The position numbers and the translations under genes are program-made. 64,000 bases of DNA from Marinilactibacillus piezotolerans. GTDB lineage: Bacteria; Bacillota; Bacilli; Lactobacillales; Carnobacteriaceae_A. The notes under the pieces were generated by a model. The model worked only from the letters and a program-made list of their open reading frames with translations, was not told the DNA's origin and did not search any database. The DNA lies in assembly GCF_900169305.1 (NCBI RefSeq), contig NZ_FWDP01000002.1, positions 124,001 through 188,000 on the forward strand. The letters are read 5' to 3'. Shown in pieces: positions 16,312 to 25,980 of this stretch (positions are counted from its first letter, which is position 1; the number at the start of each line of letters is the position of its first letter).

Positions 16312-16395
16312 TGCACACGAGAGGACTCGAACCTCCACGGGGCTTCGCCCCACCAGCCCCTCAAGCTGGCGCGTCTACCATTCCGCCACGTATGC
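16312..16395 (-). tRNA. tRNA-Leu (anticodon GAG)
   Basis: The minus strand folds as a class II tRNA. The acceptor stem is GCATACG/CGTGTGC with discriminator A, the anticodon stem CCAGC/GCTGG holds loop TTGAGGG (anticodon GAG), there is a long variable arm (GGGGC-GAA-GCCCC type) and a TTCGAGTCC T-arm. The 3' CCA is not encoded. It reads CUC/CUU codons. Confidence 0.96.
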
Positions 16396-16451
16396 GTTTG
16401 TTCAACAAAAGCTATCATAACAGGGTTTTCATTAGAAGTCAATATCGTGTT

Positions 16452-16925
16452 TCAAAGCTGTACTTCTTCTCTTCCCAGCAGCTTGAATGCGCCTTTACAA
16501 TTTGAACAAACATATTTATTTGTATTGAATCTTCTTTTTCTTCTTACATTCGTTCCACATTTCTGACACTGGTATTTCCACAACTGGATCCACTCATCTG
16601 CACCGGCTTCTTTCATAGAAGGTACATAGCGCAATCCGCCGACTTTTTTCAGCAAAGCCTTAAATTCTCGATCTTTGTGCTGATGACCTTTACCTGCCAG
16701 ATGCAGATGATAATGGCAGAGTTCATGTTTAATAACGCCGATCAATGTTTCCATTCCAAACTTTTCTAACACTTGAGGATTAAAATCCAGATGATGCGAC
16801 TGCAGAAAATACCGACCGCCAGTTGTTTTCAATCGTGCGTTAAAGGTTGCCTGATGTCTAAAAGGCAGTTCAAAAAAATCGATTGAAACCTCCTCAACCA
16901 ATTTCTGTAACGCTTTTTGTTCCAT
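16452..16925 (-). CDS. SprT-family zinc metalloprotein
   Basis: A 157-residue SprT-like protein: the HExxH-type motif KHELCHYHLHL is followed by a C-terminal zinc ribbon with Cys pairs CQKCG and CSNCKG. SprT relatives act on DNA-protein crosslinks or transcription in other organisms, but the bacterial role is unclear. I start at ATG 16925 because AAGGAGGTCATT directly precedes it; an upstream in-frame ATG at 16979 has no ribosome site. It lies 73 bases after tex on the same strand, the standard Firmicutes pair. Confidence 0.9.
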   Translation of the reverse strand: MEQKALQKLVEEVSIDFFELPFRHQATFNARLKTTGGRYFLQSHHLDFNPQVLEKFGMETLIGVIKHELCHYHLHLAGKGHQHKDREFKALLKKVGGLRYVPSMKEAGADEWIQLWKYQCQKCGTNVRRKRRFNTNKYVCSNCKGAFKLLGREEVQL

Positions 16926-16998
16926 AATGACCTCCTTATCCATCGAAAAAAGGAAAAAGGACGAGATGCTCCCAGGCATCTCGTCAATCCATTTCAGG

Positions 16999-19176
16999 TT
17001 ACCCTTTCTGAACCATCGTTAAAGCAATCCGTCCTTTTTGCAAGTCGACAGAATCGATCCAAACTTTTACAATGTCTCCAACGGCTACAACAGCGCTGGG
17101 ATGTTTTACAAATTTATTGCTTAATTTAGAAATGTGTACTAATCCATCTTGTTTAACGCCAATATCGACAAAAGCGCCAAAGTCGACTACATTCCGAACC
17201 GTTCCTTCCAATTCCATGCCTTCTTTTAAGTCTTCCATTGTTAAGACATCTGTTCTCAGTAATGGCGCCGGCATATCATCACGCATGTCGCGGCCCGGCG
17301 CTGCGAGAGCTTTCAAAATGTCTTTATAGGTTTCGATTCCCAAGCCAGTTTCTTCCAGTGCTTTTGCTTCATCCAGCAATTTCACTCTCATGCTGAGTTC
17401 TTCAGTTCCGATTTCCTTTTTCGTTACACCAGCCAGTTCTAATATCTGTTTTGCTTCTTGATAGGTCTCCGGGTGAATGCCTGTATGGTCAAACGGTTCT
17501 TTCCCATCAGGAATACGCAAGAACCCGACCGCTTGCTCATAAGCTTTCGGTCCAAGACGCTTCACTTTTTTCAACTGTGCACGGCTGGTAAACTTACCAT
17601 TTTCTTCTCTGTATAAAACGACATTCTGTGCAGTCGTTTTGGTTAAACCGGCAATATGTTTTAATAGTGCCGCACTAGCTGTGTTGACATTGACCCCCAC
17701 CTGGTTAACCACTGTTTCGATCACAAAATCCAGCTGTTCCGTCAGTCTTTTCTGTGAAACATCGTGCTGATATTGTCCGATCCCGATGGATTTAGGATCA
17801 ATCTTGACTAGTTCTGCCAATGGATCTTGCAGACGGCGTGCAATACTGACCGCACTTCTCTCTTCAACTTGAAGATCCGGGAATTCTCTTCTGGCTTCTT
17901 CGCTGGCAGAATAAACAGAGGCTCCGGCTTCATTCACGATAACATATGCTACTTTTTTTGATACTTCTTTTAAGTTTTCTGCAGTAAACGTTTCTGACTC
18001 GCGGCTCGCCGTACCATTTCCAATTGCAACGGTATCTACATCATACTGCTCAATCAACTCTTTGAATCTTCCTGCTGCGGCTGCTCGCTTCTGCTGTGAA
18101 GCAGGTTTATGCGGATAGATAACGTCAATAGCAAGAACTTTTCCAGTAGCATCAATGACCGCTAGTTTACATCCAGTACGGTAAGCCGGGTCCAAACCAA
18201 GAATTGTCTGATCTTTCAATGGTGCTTGCAGCAGTAAGTTTCTCAGGTTTTCACCAAACACTTCAATAGCTTGTTCTTCTGCCATTTCTGTTAGTTCATT
18301 ACGGATTTCTCTTTCAATTGCCGGGCCGATGAATCGTTTGTAAGCATCGATAACCGCTTCCTGCACCATTTTAACAGCTGGCGTTAAGTCGTTTACCGTA
18401 ATTTCTTGTTTGTAGAGGTAATGATGGATACGTTCTTCATCCAATTCTACCGATACAGACAGCACACCTTCTTTTTCCCCGCGATTCATCGCCAGGATTC
18501 TATGAGAAACCAGCGACTTGATGGCTTCTGAATAGTCATAGTACATCTCATAGACAGCTTTTTCGTCAGCAGTTTTGTCTTTTCCTTTTGCCGTTATTGA
18601 TCCATTCTTGCTGGTATAGGCTCTCGTCCATTCCCGATACTTAGGATTATCTGAGATCCTTTCTGCTAGAATTTCATGAGCGCCTGCCAGAACTTCATCA
18701 ATAGAAGCGATGCCGTGCTCTTCAGAGAGATAGTTTTCTGCTTCAGTCTCCAAGTCTCCTGCCGGGAAAGTCAGAATCCATTCTGCAAAAGGCTCCAGTC
18801 CCTGTTCTTTTGCAATCGTCGCTTTCGTACGACGTTTTTGTTTATAAGGACGGTACAAATCTTCTACGCGCTGCATCTGATTCGCCTGACGAATCTCTTG
18901 TGCCAGCTCTGGTGTCAACTTGCCTTGCTCTTCGATAGCAGCTAAAACGTCGGCCTTTCGTTTTTCCAGATTCTGCAGATACGTATGGCGTTCTTCGATT
19001 TCACGGATTTGAACTTCATCCAGTGATCCTGTGACTTCTTTACGGTACCGTGCGATAAACGGCACAGTATTCCCATCATTTAATAAATCCAGTACGGAAG
19101 TGATTTGCTTTTTTGAAAAGTCGGTCAATTCTTTATTCAGTAATTCTATAATTTGTTTTGTATCGATATCTGCCAA
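16999..19176 (-). CDS. tex: Tex, RNA-binding transcription accessory protein
   Basis: A 725-residue Tex protein. Domain order: helical Tex N-terminal domain, YqgF-like RNase H fold (TILGLDPAYRTGCKLAVID), two helix-hairpin-helix repeats (VNVNTASAALLKHIAGL onward) and a C-terminal S1 RNA-binding domain (GMELEGTVRNVVDFGAFVDIGVKQDGLVHIS). Length is normal. Tex affects transcription and RNA fate; its precise job is unsettled. It is followed by sprT as in other Firmicutes. Confidence 0.96.
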   Translation of the reverse strand: MADIDTKQIIELLNKELTDFSKKQITSVLDLLNDGNTVPFIARYRKEVTGSLDEVQIREIEERHTYLQNLEKRKADVLAAIEEQGKLTPELAQEIRQANQMQRVEDLYRPYKQKRRTKATIAKEQGLEPFAEWILTFPAGDLETEAENYLSEEHGIASIDEVLAGAHEILAERISDNPKYREWTRAYTSKNGSITAKGKDKTADEKAVYEMYYDYSEAIKSLVSHRILAMNRGEKEGVLSVSVELDEERIHHYLYKQEITVNDLTPAVKMVQEAVIDAYKRFIGPAIEREIRNELTEMAEEQAIEVFGENLRNLLLQAPLKDQTILGLDPAYRTGCKLAVIDATGKVLAIDVIYPHKPASQQKRAAAAGRFKELIEQYDVDTVAIGNGTASRESETFTAENLKEVSKKVAYVIVNEAGASVYSASEEARREFPDLQVEERSAVSIARRLQDPLAELVKIDPKSIGIGQYQHDVSQKRLTEQLDFVIETVVNQVGVNVNTASAALLKHIAGLTKTTAQNVVLYREENGKFTSRAQLKKVKRLGPKAYEQAVGFLRIPDGKEPFDHTGIHPETYQEAKQILELAGVTKKEIGTEELSMRVKLLDEAKALEETGLGIETYKDILKALAAPGRDMRDDMPAPLLRTDVLTMEDLKEGMELEGTVRNVVDFGAFVDIGVKQDGLVHISKLSNKFVKHPSAVVAVGDIVKVWIDSVDLQKGRIALTMVQKG

Positions 19177-19302
19177 GCCAGTTCATCTCCAATATTTATA
19201 TAATCAACTAATCTATTTTAACACAAATCAAAAAAGAACACTGTTTCAAAATGACAACAAGCCATTTCAAACAATGTCCATATATTTTCTGTTGGCTGAA
19301 TT

Positions 19303-20127
19303 TCAGATCTCGATGACGGTGAGTGTTTTGATTAATTGGGTTCGGACATCTTTGTGACTCCAGTGCCTTTTATTGCCTAAGCAAGCCGCCAGATATGTCC
19401 GCTCTTGGTCTCGATAGGTTTTTCTGAAATGAACATGTCCCATGAGGCTGTACTGGATGTTCGGAAAGTCCTGGTAAAGTGATTCGTAAGATTTCGCCCC
19501 TAAAAAAGCATTTGCGTAGTCATATATTCTGTGCGGCAGTGAAACGACAAATTCTGGATGCGTTGCTACATGGGTCATTAAAATGATTTTTTTATCCCCA
19601 GCAGCTGTTAAATCCTTTCTTAACTGTTCCAGCATCTGCTGACTGATCGTTACATCACTTTTTCTCCAGTCGACATAGTGACGATCATTCCATGAAGCAA
19701 ATTTGTATTTTTTCTTTTCGAATTGCTGCTCCGTATACTTTTCATGATTGCCGTATCCATAGTCATACCATCCAGGGGAACCCACCAACACCCATTCGTC
19801 GTTTAAGTGCGTTGGCTTCTCAACCAGCGACTCTTTTTTTGACCGAAAGTAGGCATCGACTTGATTGGTATCTTTTACATCATGTTCTTTTGACCAGTAA
19901 TCATGGTTGCCCGGAACAAAAAAGACAGGAATACCCGCAGACTGCTGCAAGTCTTCCAGAAAGTGCTGGCTTCTCAAATAGTGGTTGGAGATGTCGCCAG
20001 CGATCAGCAGCAGATCCAGTTTTTTAGTATGAATCAATTCCGTCAAAAGAGCATCGACCGTCTCTCCTTCTTTTAACGCTTTTTCGTTCACGTCGATATG
20101 CAAGTCGGAGATCATTCCTATTTTCAT
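19303..20127 (-). CDS. Metallophosphoesterase
   Basis: A 274-residue calcineurin-like metallophosphatase with the full motif set: SDLHID, AGDISNHYL, PGNHDYW, MTHVATHPEF and GHVHFRKT. No signal peptide. The substrate cannot be told from sequence. It starts 9 bases after a second phosphatase gene on the same strand, so the two form an operon; having two different phosphatase subfamilies together is mildly unusual. Confidence 0.9.
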   Translation of the reverse strand: MKIGMISDLHIDVNEKALKEGETVDALLTELIHTKKLDLLLIAGDISNHYLRSQHFLEDLQQSAGIPVFFVPGNHDYWSKEHDVKDTNQVDAYFRSKKESLVEKPTHLNDEWVLVGSPGWYDYGYGNHEKYTEQQFEKKKYKFASWNDRHYVDWRKSDVTISQQMLEQLRKDLTAAGDKKIILMTHVATHPEFVVSLPHRIYDYANAFLGAKSYESLYQDFPNIQYSLMGHVHFRKTYRDQERTYLAACLGNKRHWSHKDVRTQLIKTLTVIEI

Positions 20128-20136
20128 ATTGTTTAT

Positions 20137-20880
20137 TTATTCCTTCCGTAACAGGTCATTAAATGCAAATCCTGTATTTTCGATACTATATTGATCAATG
20201 ATGCCATCAGCGTCTAAAACGATACCGTGCAGCGTACCGCCATACACTGCTCCTCCGTCAATACCGATTTTACCATCTTCCGTTTTCCATATCTCAGTAT
20301 TCCGGTTGCTTCCATGCAGCATCGCAGTGACTGTATGTCCGAAGATAATCGTTTTCCCTGTTGTATTGGGCTGGTCGTAGAATCCTTCTCTAATCCATAC
20401 ATAATCCATATCTCTCGTATTGCGCCAATCTTCAATGGTTAAATCCACACCTGCGTGGGCAATAATATAGTTTCCCCATTCAAAATAAAGGGGCAGATTC
20501 TCAATGAAAGGTTTCAGCCACGGAACCTTGCTATTCAGACTAGCTGCGAGTTCATAAGCATCCACTGCTTTTCCTTCTGTATCGATGAAGGAATTGATCG
20601 TAACCATGCCGCCATTCATTTTATAATTAGCAGCATACTGTCCGGGAATATTGATAAAGTTCAATAGCATATCTTCGTGATTACCTTTTAAACAGATCGC
20701 ATCTTGCTCTTCTACCAGTTCTCTAGCTAATTCAAAGCAGGCCTTTGGGTCTTCTCCTCTGTCACCCAAGTCTCCGACAAGTACTAGCTGTTCTTCTTCT
20801 GGATTCCAATGCTGTAAGAGTTCTTTGAACATGGTGATTTGACCATGTACATCTCCGACAACAAATAATTTCTGCTTCAT
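20137..20880 (-). CDS. PrpE/ApaH-type metallophosphatase
   Basis: A 247-residue phosphatase with the serine/threonine phosphatase and dinucleoside tetraphosphatase pattern: GDVHGQ, GDLGDRG, GNHEDM, AHAGVD and FGHTVT. This differs from the downstream metallophosphoesterase. Substrate could be protein phosphate or Ap4A; I cannot decide. I start at ATG 20880 because AAAGGAG lies 8 bases upstream; the in-frame ATG at 20898 would place that ribosome site inside the gene. Confidence 0.9.
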   Translation of the reverse strand: MKQKLFVVGDVHGQITMFKELLQHWNPEEEQLVLVGDLGDRGEDPKACFELARELVEEQDAICLKGNHEDMLLNFINIPGQYAANYKMNGGMVTINSFIDTEGKAVDAYELAASLNSKVPWLKPFIENLPLYFEWGNYIIAHAGVDLTIEDWRNTRDMDYVWIREGFYDQPNTTGKTIIFGHTVTAMLHGSNRNTEIWKTEDGKIGIDGGAVYGGTLHGIVLDADGIIDQYSIENTGFAFNDLLRKE

Positions 20881-21039
20881 CTCATGCTCTCCTTTCATTT
20901 TCTTTCGTCAGTTTATAATCATATTTTACCATATATAGGCACTCCAATTGAAAAATCTGAAACAGGCACCTATTCTATCAACTCCTTTGTCTTTCTTCTA
21001 TGGCCTGTTCTACTTATTTAAGGCAGCTATCCTTTCATA

Positions 21040-21067
21040 TTGACTACTCAAGCTTTCTGTATAGAAT
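21040..21067 (+). promoter_or_regulatory. Promoter of the MacAB-like export operon
   Basis: TTGACT (21040-21045), a 16-base spacer and TAGAAT (21062-21067). A second -10-like TATAAT lies near 21086 but has no good -35. Confidence 0.5.
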
Positions 21068-21136
21068 TACAAAATATCAAACTGTATAATGAATTTGTGA
21101 AAAAAAGATAATGACTATAGAGAGGAAGCCAAGCAG

Positions 21137-22000
21137 ATGAATTGGAAGAAATGGACAGGAATAGTGGTTGTATTAGCCGTTCTGCTTTTTATCGGATACA
21201 GTGTTTACAGCAGTTCTCAAGGAGAAGAAGTTCCAACTGTCCGGACAGCAGAAGCAACAGAAGATGCAGTGACAGAAATCATCGTTGCCAACGGTACGAT
21301 CATTCCTTCTGAATCACAGGAAGTGATGGGACAAGGAATCGTTTCAGAACTAAATGTGGTCGTCGGAGATACGGTTGAAGAAGGGGATCCTTTACTGACA
21401 TATATAGATGGTACGTCTTATTCAGCAAGTTTCAGCGGAACGGTTACGCAAGTAAATGTAAATGAGTCTGAGCCGGATAATAATGCCCAGCAAGGACAGC
21501 CCTCCGTGGTGGTTTCTGATTTAAAAGAGCTGGAAGTAGAAGTTCAGCTTTCTCGCTCAGATGCTGCTCGTGTGGAGGTAGATCAGCCTGTTACGCTGAC
21601 TTATGGAGAAAACGAGTTTGCGGGAACCGTCGCTCAGATTGATCCAGTTGCAACTCAGCAACCTGCTCAAACGGGTACATCAGCTGCTTTAGGGGCTTTA
21701 ATCACATTTGATGAGAATCCAGAGGAGCTGATTGCCGGTTTCGCCATTGATGCAGATATTACCGTAGCTGAAGAAGACCAAGTCCTGATCATCCCTATAG
21801 AAGCCTTAAACTATGATGATGATAACCAACCCTATGTTTACACAGTCACTAATAATGCGGCTGCCAGAACCGAGATTGAAACCGGGATCCAGTCTAATAC
21901 GACTATTGAAGTCACCAGCGGACTATCTGCAGGAGATCAAGTAATCCTCTCTCCTAGTGCTGAAATCAGTAATGAAACACAAGTAGAAATCGAAGAGTAA
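21137..22000 (+). CDS. MacA/YknX-like periplasmic adaptor
   Basis: A 287-residue adaptor. An N-terminal membrane anchor (about residues 7-26) is followed by a biotinyl-lipoyl/HlyD-type beta-barrel: GIVSELNVVVGDTVEEGDPLL and DLKELEVEVQLSRSDAARVEVDQPVTL are the typical halves. It links the ABC transporter encoded downstream to the cell surface. The three genes are tightly packed (14-base gap, then a 1-base overlap) and form one MacAB or YknXYZ-like exporter, a class used against antimicrobial peptides and toxins. Confidence 0.9.
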   Translation: MNWKKWTGIVVVLAVLLFIGYSVYSSSQGEEVPTVRTAEATEDAVTEIIVANGTIIPSESQEVMGQGIVSELNVVVGDTVEEGDPLLTYIDGTSYSASFSGTVTQVNVNESEPDNNAQQGQPSVVVSDLKELEVEVQLSRSDAARVEVDQPVTLTYGENEFAGTVAQIDPVATQQPAQTGTSAALGALITFDENPEELIAGFAIDADITVAEEDQVLIIPIEALNYDDDNQPYVYTVTNNAAARTEIETGIQSNTTIEVTSGLSAGDQVILSPSAEISNETQVEIEE

Positions 22001-22014
22001 AAGGAGGGGTTCTC

Positions 22015-22722
22015 GTGATTGAAGTCACTGATATTGAAAAGATTTACCGCATGGGTGGTGAAAAACTAACCGCATTGGATAACGTTTCACTCTCTATACA
22101 AGAAGGAGAATTCACTTCGATTATGGGTCCCAGCGGTTCAGGAAAATCGACTTTGATGAATATATTAGGTTTGCTGGATCGCTTTGACAGCGGCCGTTAT
22201 TTACTGAATGGGACAGACGTTTCCAGTATATCTGACACAGAGCGCGCGCATATTCGCAACAAAGAAATCGGATTTGTTTTTCAATCATTTAACCTCATGG
22301 CTCGGATGAATGTCCTTGAAAATGTCATGCTGCCGCTGGTTTATGCAAGAGTTCCCAGAAAAGAGCGGAAAGAACGCGCCATTGAAGCCCTCGAAAAAGT
22401 CGGTTTAGGTAATCGCCTGGATCACCTGACAAATGAAATTTCCGGTGGACAAAAACAACGGGTTGCAATTGCCCGTTCCATTGTCAATCGCCCTTCCGTT
22501 TTGATGGCCGATGAACCGACAGGAAATCTGGATTCTAAAACAACAGAAGACATTATGAATATTTTTCAGGATCTGAATGATGAAGGAACGACGATCGTTA
22601 TGGTCACGCACGAACGTGAAATGGCTGAGTATACAAAACGAATCATCCATTTCAGAGACGGCCAATTGCAAAACGATGAAATCCTTCAGCCCAAACGATT
22701 GTCGACAACGGAGGTGCATTGA
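22015..22722 (+). CDS. MacB-type ABC transporter ATP-binding protein
   Basis: A 235-residue ABC ATPase: Walker [11 protein letters not shown] loop, signature [14 protein letters not shown], Walker [13 protein letters not shown] and switch His in [11 protein letters not shown]. It is of the LolD/MacB type. The start codon is GTG after AAGGAGGGGTTCTC. The last base overlaps the permease start (TGATG). Confidence 0.95.
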   Translation: MIEVTDIEKIYRMGGEKLTALDNVSLSIQEGEFTSIMGPSGSGKSTLMNILGLLDRFDSGRYLLNGTDVSSISDTERAHIRNKEIGFVFQSFNLMARMNVLENVMLPLVYARVPRKERKERAIEALEKVGLGNRLDHLTNEISGGQKQRVAIARSIVNRPSVLMADEPTGNLDSKTTEDIMNIFQDLNDEGTTIVMVTHEREMAEYTKRIIHFRDGQLQNDEILQPKRLSTTEVH

Positions 22723-23942
22723 TGTTTTTTAAAGAAAATTTGAAGATGGCAATAGACAGCATCCTTGCAAATAAGATGCGCTCCTTTCTCACAATGCTGG
22801 GCATTATTATCGGTATTTCATCCGTTATTGCTATCTTAGCTGTTGGGAATGGTGCTTCCCAGGAAATTACTGGAACATTTAGTGATTTAGGCGCCACCAC
22901 CATCAGTTTGAGCGCTGATGATACAGAGCAAAGTGGAAGTCCATTGACAAATGAAGATCTAACTGTACTGAAAGAATCCATTTCAGAAATTCGTTATATC
23001 TCTCCAGATGGACAAACTCAGGGAACCGTTGCTTCAGACGAAGAGTCACGGCAAGCGATTGTTTCCTACGGCACTCCAGATCTTCAATTCTTGAGTCAGA
23101 CGATGAGTTCAGTACTTGTTGAAGGACGGTATTTTAATCAAAATGATTATGAAGAAGCTGCTGACGTAGTGGTCATCGATGAAGACACAGCAGATGCTTT
23201 ATTCGGCAGAACAAATATTGTTGGAGAAACCGTACGTGTTACTGTCGCTCAGACACCTCTGAACTTGAGGATTTCAGGTGTGGTTGAGGGACGATTCAGT
23301 GATATGCAGGGTGCCTTCGATACAAGCGAACTGCCGGTATTTCTATCGATGCCAAATTCTACACTGGGTAATGCAGTCCCCCAATTTTCAGGAATTACTT
23401 CTGCAATTGTAGAAGTTGAAGAAACTGATCAGATCGAACCCGTTTCTAATCAGATGGTTCGACTGCTTGAGCTGAGAAACAATACCGTCGGAGAGAATAT
23501 CTACTCAGCTACAAACTTCTTACAGGCATTAGACCAAGTCAATAACGTACTGGGCTTGTTCATTAACTTTATTGCTGCTGTAGCTGGTATCGCTTTGCTT
23601 GTGGGCGGTATCGGTGTAATGAATATTATGCTGGTGTCTGTTACTGAACGAACAAGAGAAATTGGTACTCGAAAAGCTTTAGGTGCCACAACTAACACGA
23701 TATTGACACAGTTTTTAATGGAATCCGTCATTTTAAGCTTGATTGGCGGACTGATCGGTCTGACCTTAGGTATTTTACTGTCTAATATCATTGCCGGAGC
23801 TTTAGATATTGTACCGAACATTACTCTTGGCAGTGTTATCCTCGTTCTTGTCTTTTCTACAGCAGTCGGTGTATTCTTCGGTATTTATCCTGCCCGGAAA
23901 GCCGCTCGCTTAGATCCAATCGAAGCCTTGCGATATGAATAA
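22722..23942 (+). CDS. MacB-type ABC transporter permease
   Basis: A 406-residue permease: one N-terminal helix (MRSFLTMLGIIIGISSVIAILAVGNGA), an extracytoplasmic MacB_PCD domain (about 45-270) and three C-terminal FtsX-type helices with GIGVMNIMLVSVTERTREIGTRKALGA. Start ATG 22722 overlaps the ATPase stop and follows GGAGGTGCAT. This is the membrane unit of the exporter encoded by the two preceding genes. Confidence 0.94.
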   Translation: MFFKENLKMAIDSILANKMRSFLTMLGIIIGISSVIAILAVGNGASQEITGTFSDLGATTISLSADDTEQSGSPLTNEDLTVLKESISEIRYISPDGQTQGTVASDEESRQAIVSYGTPDLQFLSQTMSSVLVEGRYFNQNDYEEAADVVVIDEDTADALFGRTNIVGETVRVTVAQTPLNLRISGVVEGRFSDMQGAFDTSELPVFLSMPNSTLGNAVPQFSGITSAIVEVEETDQIEPVSNQMVRLLELRNNTVGENIYSATNFLQALDQVNNVLGLFINFIAAVAGIALLVGGIGVMNIMLVSVTERTREIGTRKALGATTNTILTQFLMESVILSLIGGLIGLTLGILLSNIIAGALDIVPNITLGSVILVLVFSTAVGVFFGIYPARKAARLDPIEALRYE

Positions 23943-23958
23943 ACGTTTCATTCGTAAA

Positions 23959-23999
23959 TAAAAATGCTGACATCCTTTTAAAGGGTGCCAGCATTTTTA
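23959..23999. terminator. Bidirectional terminator after the exporter operon and the purine permease
   Basis: AAAAATGCTG and CAGCATTTTT arms with an inner imperfect stem. It serves the convergent minus-strand permease gene as well. Confidence 0.85.
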
Positions 24000-24008
24000 C
24001 TGTATATA

Positions 24009-25481
24009 TTAAACGTGAAGCAATGCCATAACGACAAAGTTGACTATAAATAATCCTGCCGTTACCCAAATAACCGGGTGAATTTCACCTGCTTTTCGTT
24101 TAACAAGTTTTGTAATGATATAGAATACAAAACCAGCTGCGATACCATAAGAAATACTATAGGCAAATCCCATAAAGATAGAAGTAAAGAATGCTGGTAC
24201 TGCTTCTTCAAGATCATTCCAGTTGATTTCTCCAAAGGTAGACATCATCAATATCCCTACAACGATCAATGCAGGGGCAGTTGCTGCTCCAGGAACAATT
24301 GCAATCACTGGAGAAAAGATAGCGGCCAGCAAGAATAGTCCCCCGGTAACGACACTGGTTAGTCCTGTACGTCCCCCGGCTCCGATTCCAGCCGTACTTT
24401 CAACGAAGGTAGTAACATTTGAAGTCCCGAAAATTGAGCCAGCAGTTGTTGCGATTGCATCTGCAAATAATGCTTTCTCCATTTTTGTATTGATCCCTTT
24501 TCCTTCATCCATCGCTTTTTCGTCTTCAAGCGTGAAGATACCTGTTTTACGCCCTGTTCCGATAAACGTTCCGACTGTATCAAAGATATCGGTTAACGTA
24601 AAAGCAAATACTGTAATAAAAATTAGTGCATATCTGGATGGGTCTGCCAGCAGAGCACCTAGACCTTCAGAACCGAATGCTGCTCCAAACGTTGTACCCA
24701 GTTCATTGAATGCTGCTCCCACCGAGTTTGCAGGATTCGTTAAACCAGATAAATCTGTTACACCCATTGGAATCCCAATCAATGTAGTTGCTAGAATCCC
24801 GATAAGGATTGCTCCTTTGACATTTGCCACCATCAAGATAATGGTAATGATTAACCCAATCAAAGCAAGCAAGACATGCGGACTAGTAAACGAAGTCAGA
24901 TCTGGAACGATTCCTCCGCCAGTCACGACTGTATTCAAGCCTCCGCTGAACGTTTCTGTTCCGGGAGTGAAAGCTTCATTATTTACTGAAATGATATCTG
25001 GAGCTTCTGATGTAAACTGCAGAAAGTCCGCATTTTTCAGTCCAATATACGCAATGAATACACCGATCCCGCCACCGATTGCATGCTGCAGTGTTTCAGG
25101 AATTGCATGGATAATCATTTTTCGGATACTAGTTAATGTAATAATGATGTTTACGATTCCGCAGATAAAAACCATCATAAGAGCCTGCTGCCACGAGAAT
25201 CCCAGAGCAAACACGACCGTGTAAGTGAAGAAAGCGTTCAAGCCCATTCCCGGTGCTTGAGCATAAGGAACTTTAGCGTATAGTCCCATAATCAGTGTAC
25301 CAATAGCAGATGAAATGATGGTTGCTAAGAATACCGCTTGAGATGGCATTCCAGTAAGAGACAAGATTTGCGGATTAACAAATACAATGTAAGACATAGC
25401 AAAAAAGGTTGTGACGCCTGCTGCAACTTCTCTTCCTACATTCGTATGATTTTCTTTAAGTTGAAAATACTTTTCAAACAC
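24009..25481 (-). CDS. NCS2-family purine permease (guanine/hypoxanthine type)
   Basis: A 490-residue uracil/xanthine-purine (NCS2, AzgA-PbuG branch) permease with about 12 helices and the motifs FAMSYIVFVNPQIL, APGMGLNAFF, TDIFDTVGTFIGTGRKTG and STAGIGAGGRTGLTSV. A guanine-class riboswitch with terminator sits in its leader, so the cargo is most likely guanine or hypoxanthine; Bacillus PbuG is under the same type of switch. It stands alone with its own promoter. Confidence 0.95.
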   Translation of the reverse strand: MFEKYFQLKENHTNVGREVAAGVTTFFAMSYIVFVNPQILSLTGMPSQAVFLATIISSAIGTLIMGLYAKVPYAQAPGMGLNAFFTYTVVFALGFSWQQALMMVFICGIVNIIITLTSIRKMIIHAIPETLQHAIGGGIGVFIAYIGLKNADFLQFTSEAPDIISVNNEAFTPGTETFSGGLNTVVTGGGIVPDLTSFTSPHVLLALIGLIITIILMVANVKGAILIGILATTLIGIPMGVTDLSGLTNPANSVGAAFNELGTTFGAAFGSEGLGALLADPSRYALIFITVFAFTLTDIFDTVGTFIGTGRKTGIFTLEDEKAMDEGKGINTKMEKALFADAIATTAGSIFGTSNVTTFVESTAGIGAGGRTGLTSVVTGGLFLLAAIFSPVIAIVPGAATAPALIVVGILMMSTFGEINWNDLEEAVPAFFTSIFMGFAYSISYGIAAGFVFYIITKLVKRKAGEIHPVIWVTAGLFIVNFVVMALLHV

Positions 25482-25625
25482 AGATAAACCCTTCTTTCAA
25501 AATAGTATAAATCCTTGAGCAGATTTTTTCTCTAATAGTTTAGTTTTACAATAAGGGAAGAGATTCTGTCTCATCCATTTTTCGTCTGAATAAAATCGTC
25601 ATTGGTTATAAGTGCATAGAAAAAA

Positions 25626-25643
25626 GGATGAGAGGTCTCATCC
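25626..25643 (-). terminator. Riboswitch expression-platform terminator
   Basis: On the minus strand, GGATGAG-ACCT-CTCATCC is followed by six T residues, about 145 bases before the permease start. A smaller hairpin (TCACT/AGTGA, 25672-25685) followed by GCTTTTTT is a second candidate nearer the aptamer. Confidence 0.7.
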
Positions 25644-25696
25644 CTAAAAATGCTGAAAAAATTTAAAAAAGCTCACTCGTCAGTGAAATTTCTTAA

Positions 25697-25763
25697 ATCT
25701 AATAGTCAATCTTTTAAGGTGATTGGTAGAAACATTAGCCCTTATCGCTAAACGATATTAGAT
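25697..25763 (-). ncRNA. Guanine-class purine riboswitch aptamer
   Basis: On the minus strand: P1 ATCTAAT/ATTAGAT; P2 TTAGC/GCTAA with loop GATAAGG; the conserved joining segment TGTTTCTACC; P3 CAATC/GATTG with loop ACCTTAAAA; and the joint ACT before P1. The pyrimidine at the specificity position is C, which pairs with guanine or hypoxanthine; adenine switches have U. Size (67 nt) and spacing fit. Ligand binding should stop expression of the permease. Confidence 0.93.
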
Positions 25764-25784
25764 CTTTTTTACAATTCCTTTTTG

Positions 25785-25813
25785 ATTATAATGGGCACTC
25801 AATTAAAAAGCAA
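25785..25813 (-). promoter_or_regulatory. Promoter of the riboswitch-purine permease unit
   Basis: Minus strand TTGCTT (25808-25813), 17-base spacer, TATAAT (25785-25790). Further upstream AAATGACGAACGATA (near 25850-25864) resembles a PurR-type box (CGAAC core). That part is tentative. Confidence 0.6.
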
Positions 25814-25937
25814 CCATATTATTGAACATTAGGTCAAATAAATGTTCTATCGTTCGTCATTTACGGTTTCGCTGTTGCCAAGTTATTAAAAAAAATCGCT
25901 AAATATCCTTGTTTATTAACAATGATAAAGCTTACAA

Positions 25938-25970
25938 AAAAAGAGGACTCCAAAAGAGTCCTCCTTTTTT
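25938..25970 (-). terminator. Terminator of glutathione reductase gene
   Basis: GGAGGACTC / GAGTCCTC arms with an AAAAG-type loop, flanked by T and A runs, directly after the stop of the glutathione reductase gene. The region from here to 25813 holds nothing else I can assign. Confidence 0.9.
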
Positions 25971-25980
25971 AATGATACTG

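Noticed and set aside
24223-25224. 333-codon open frame opposite the purine permease
   Set aside because: It is antisense to a clear NCS2 permease with full family motifs. Its composition is the mirror of the transporter codons.
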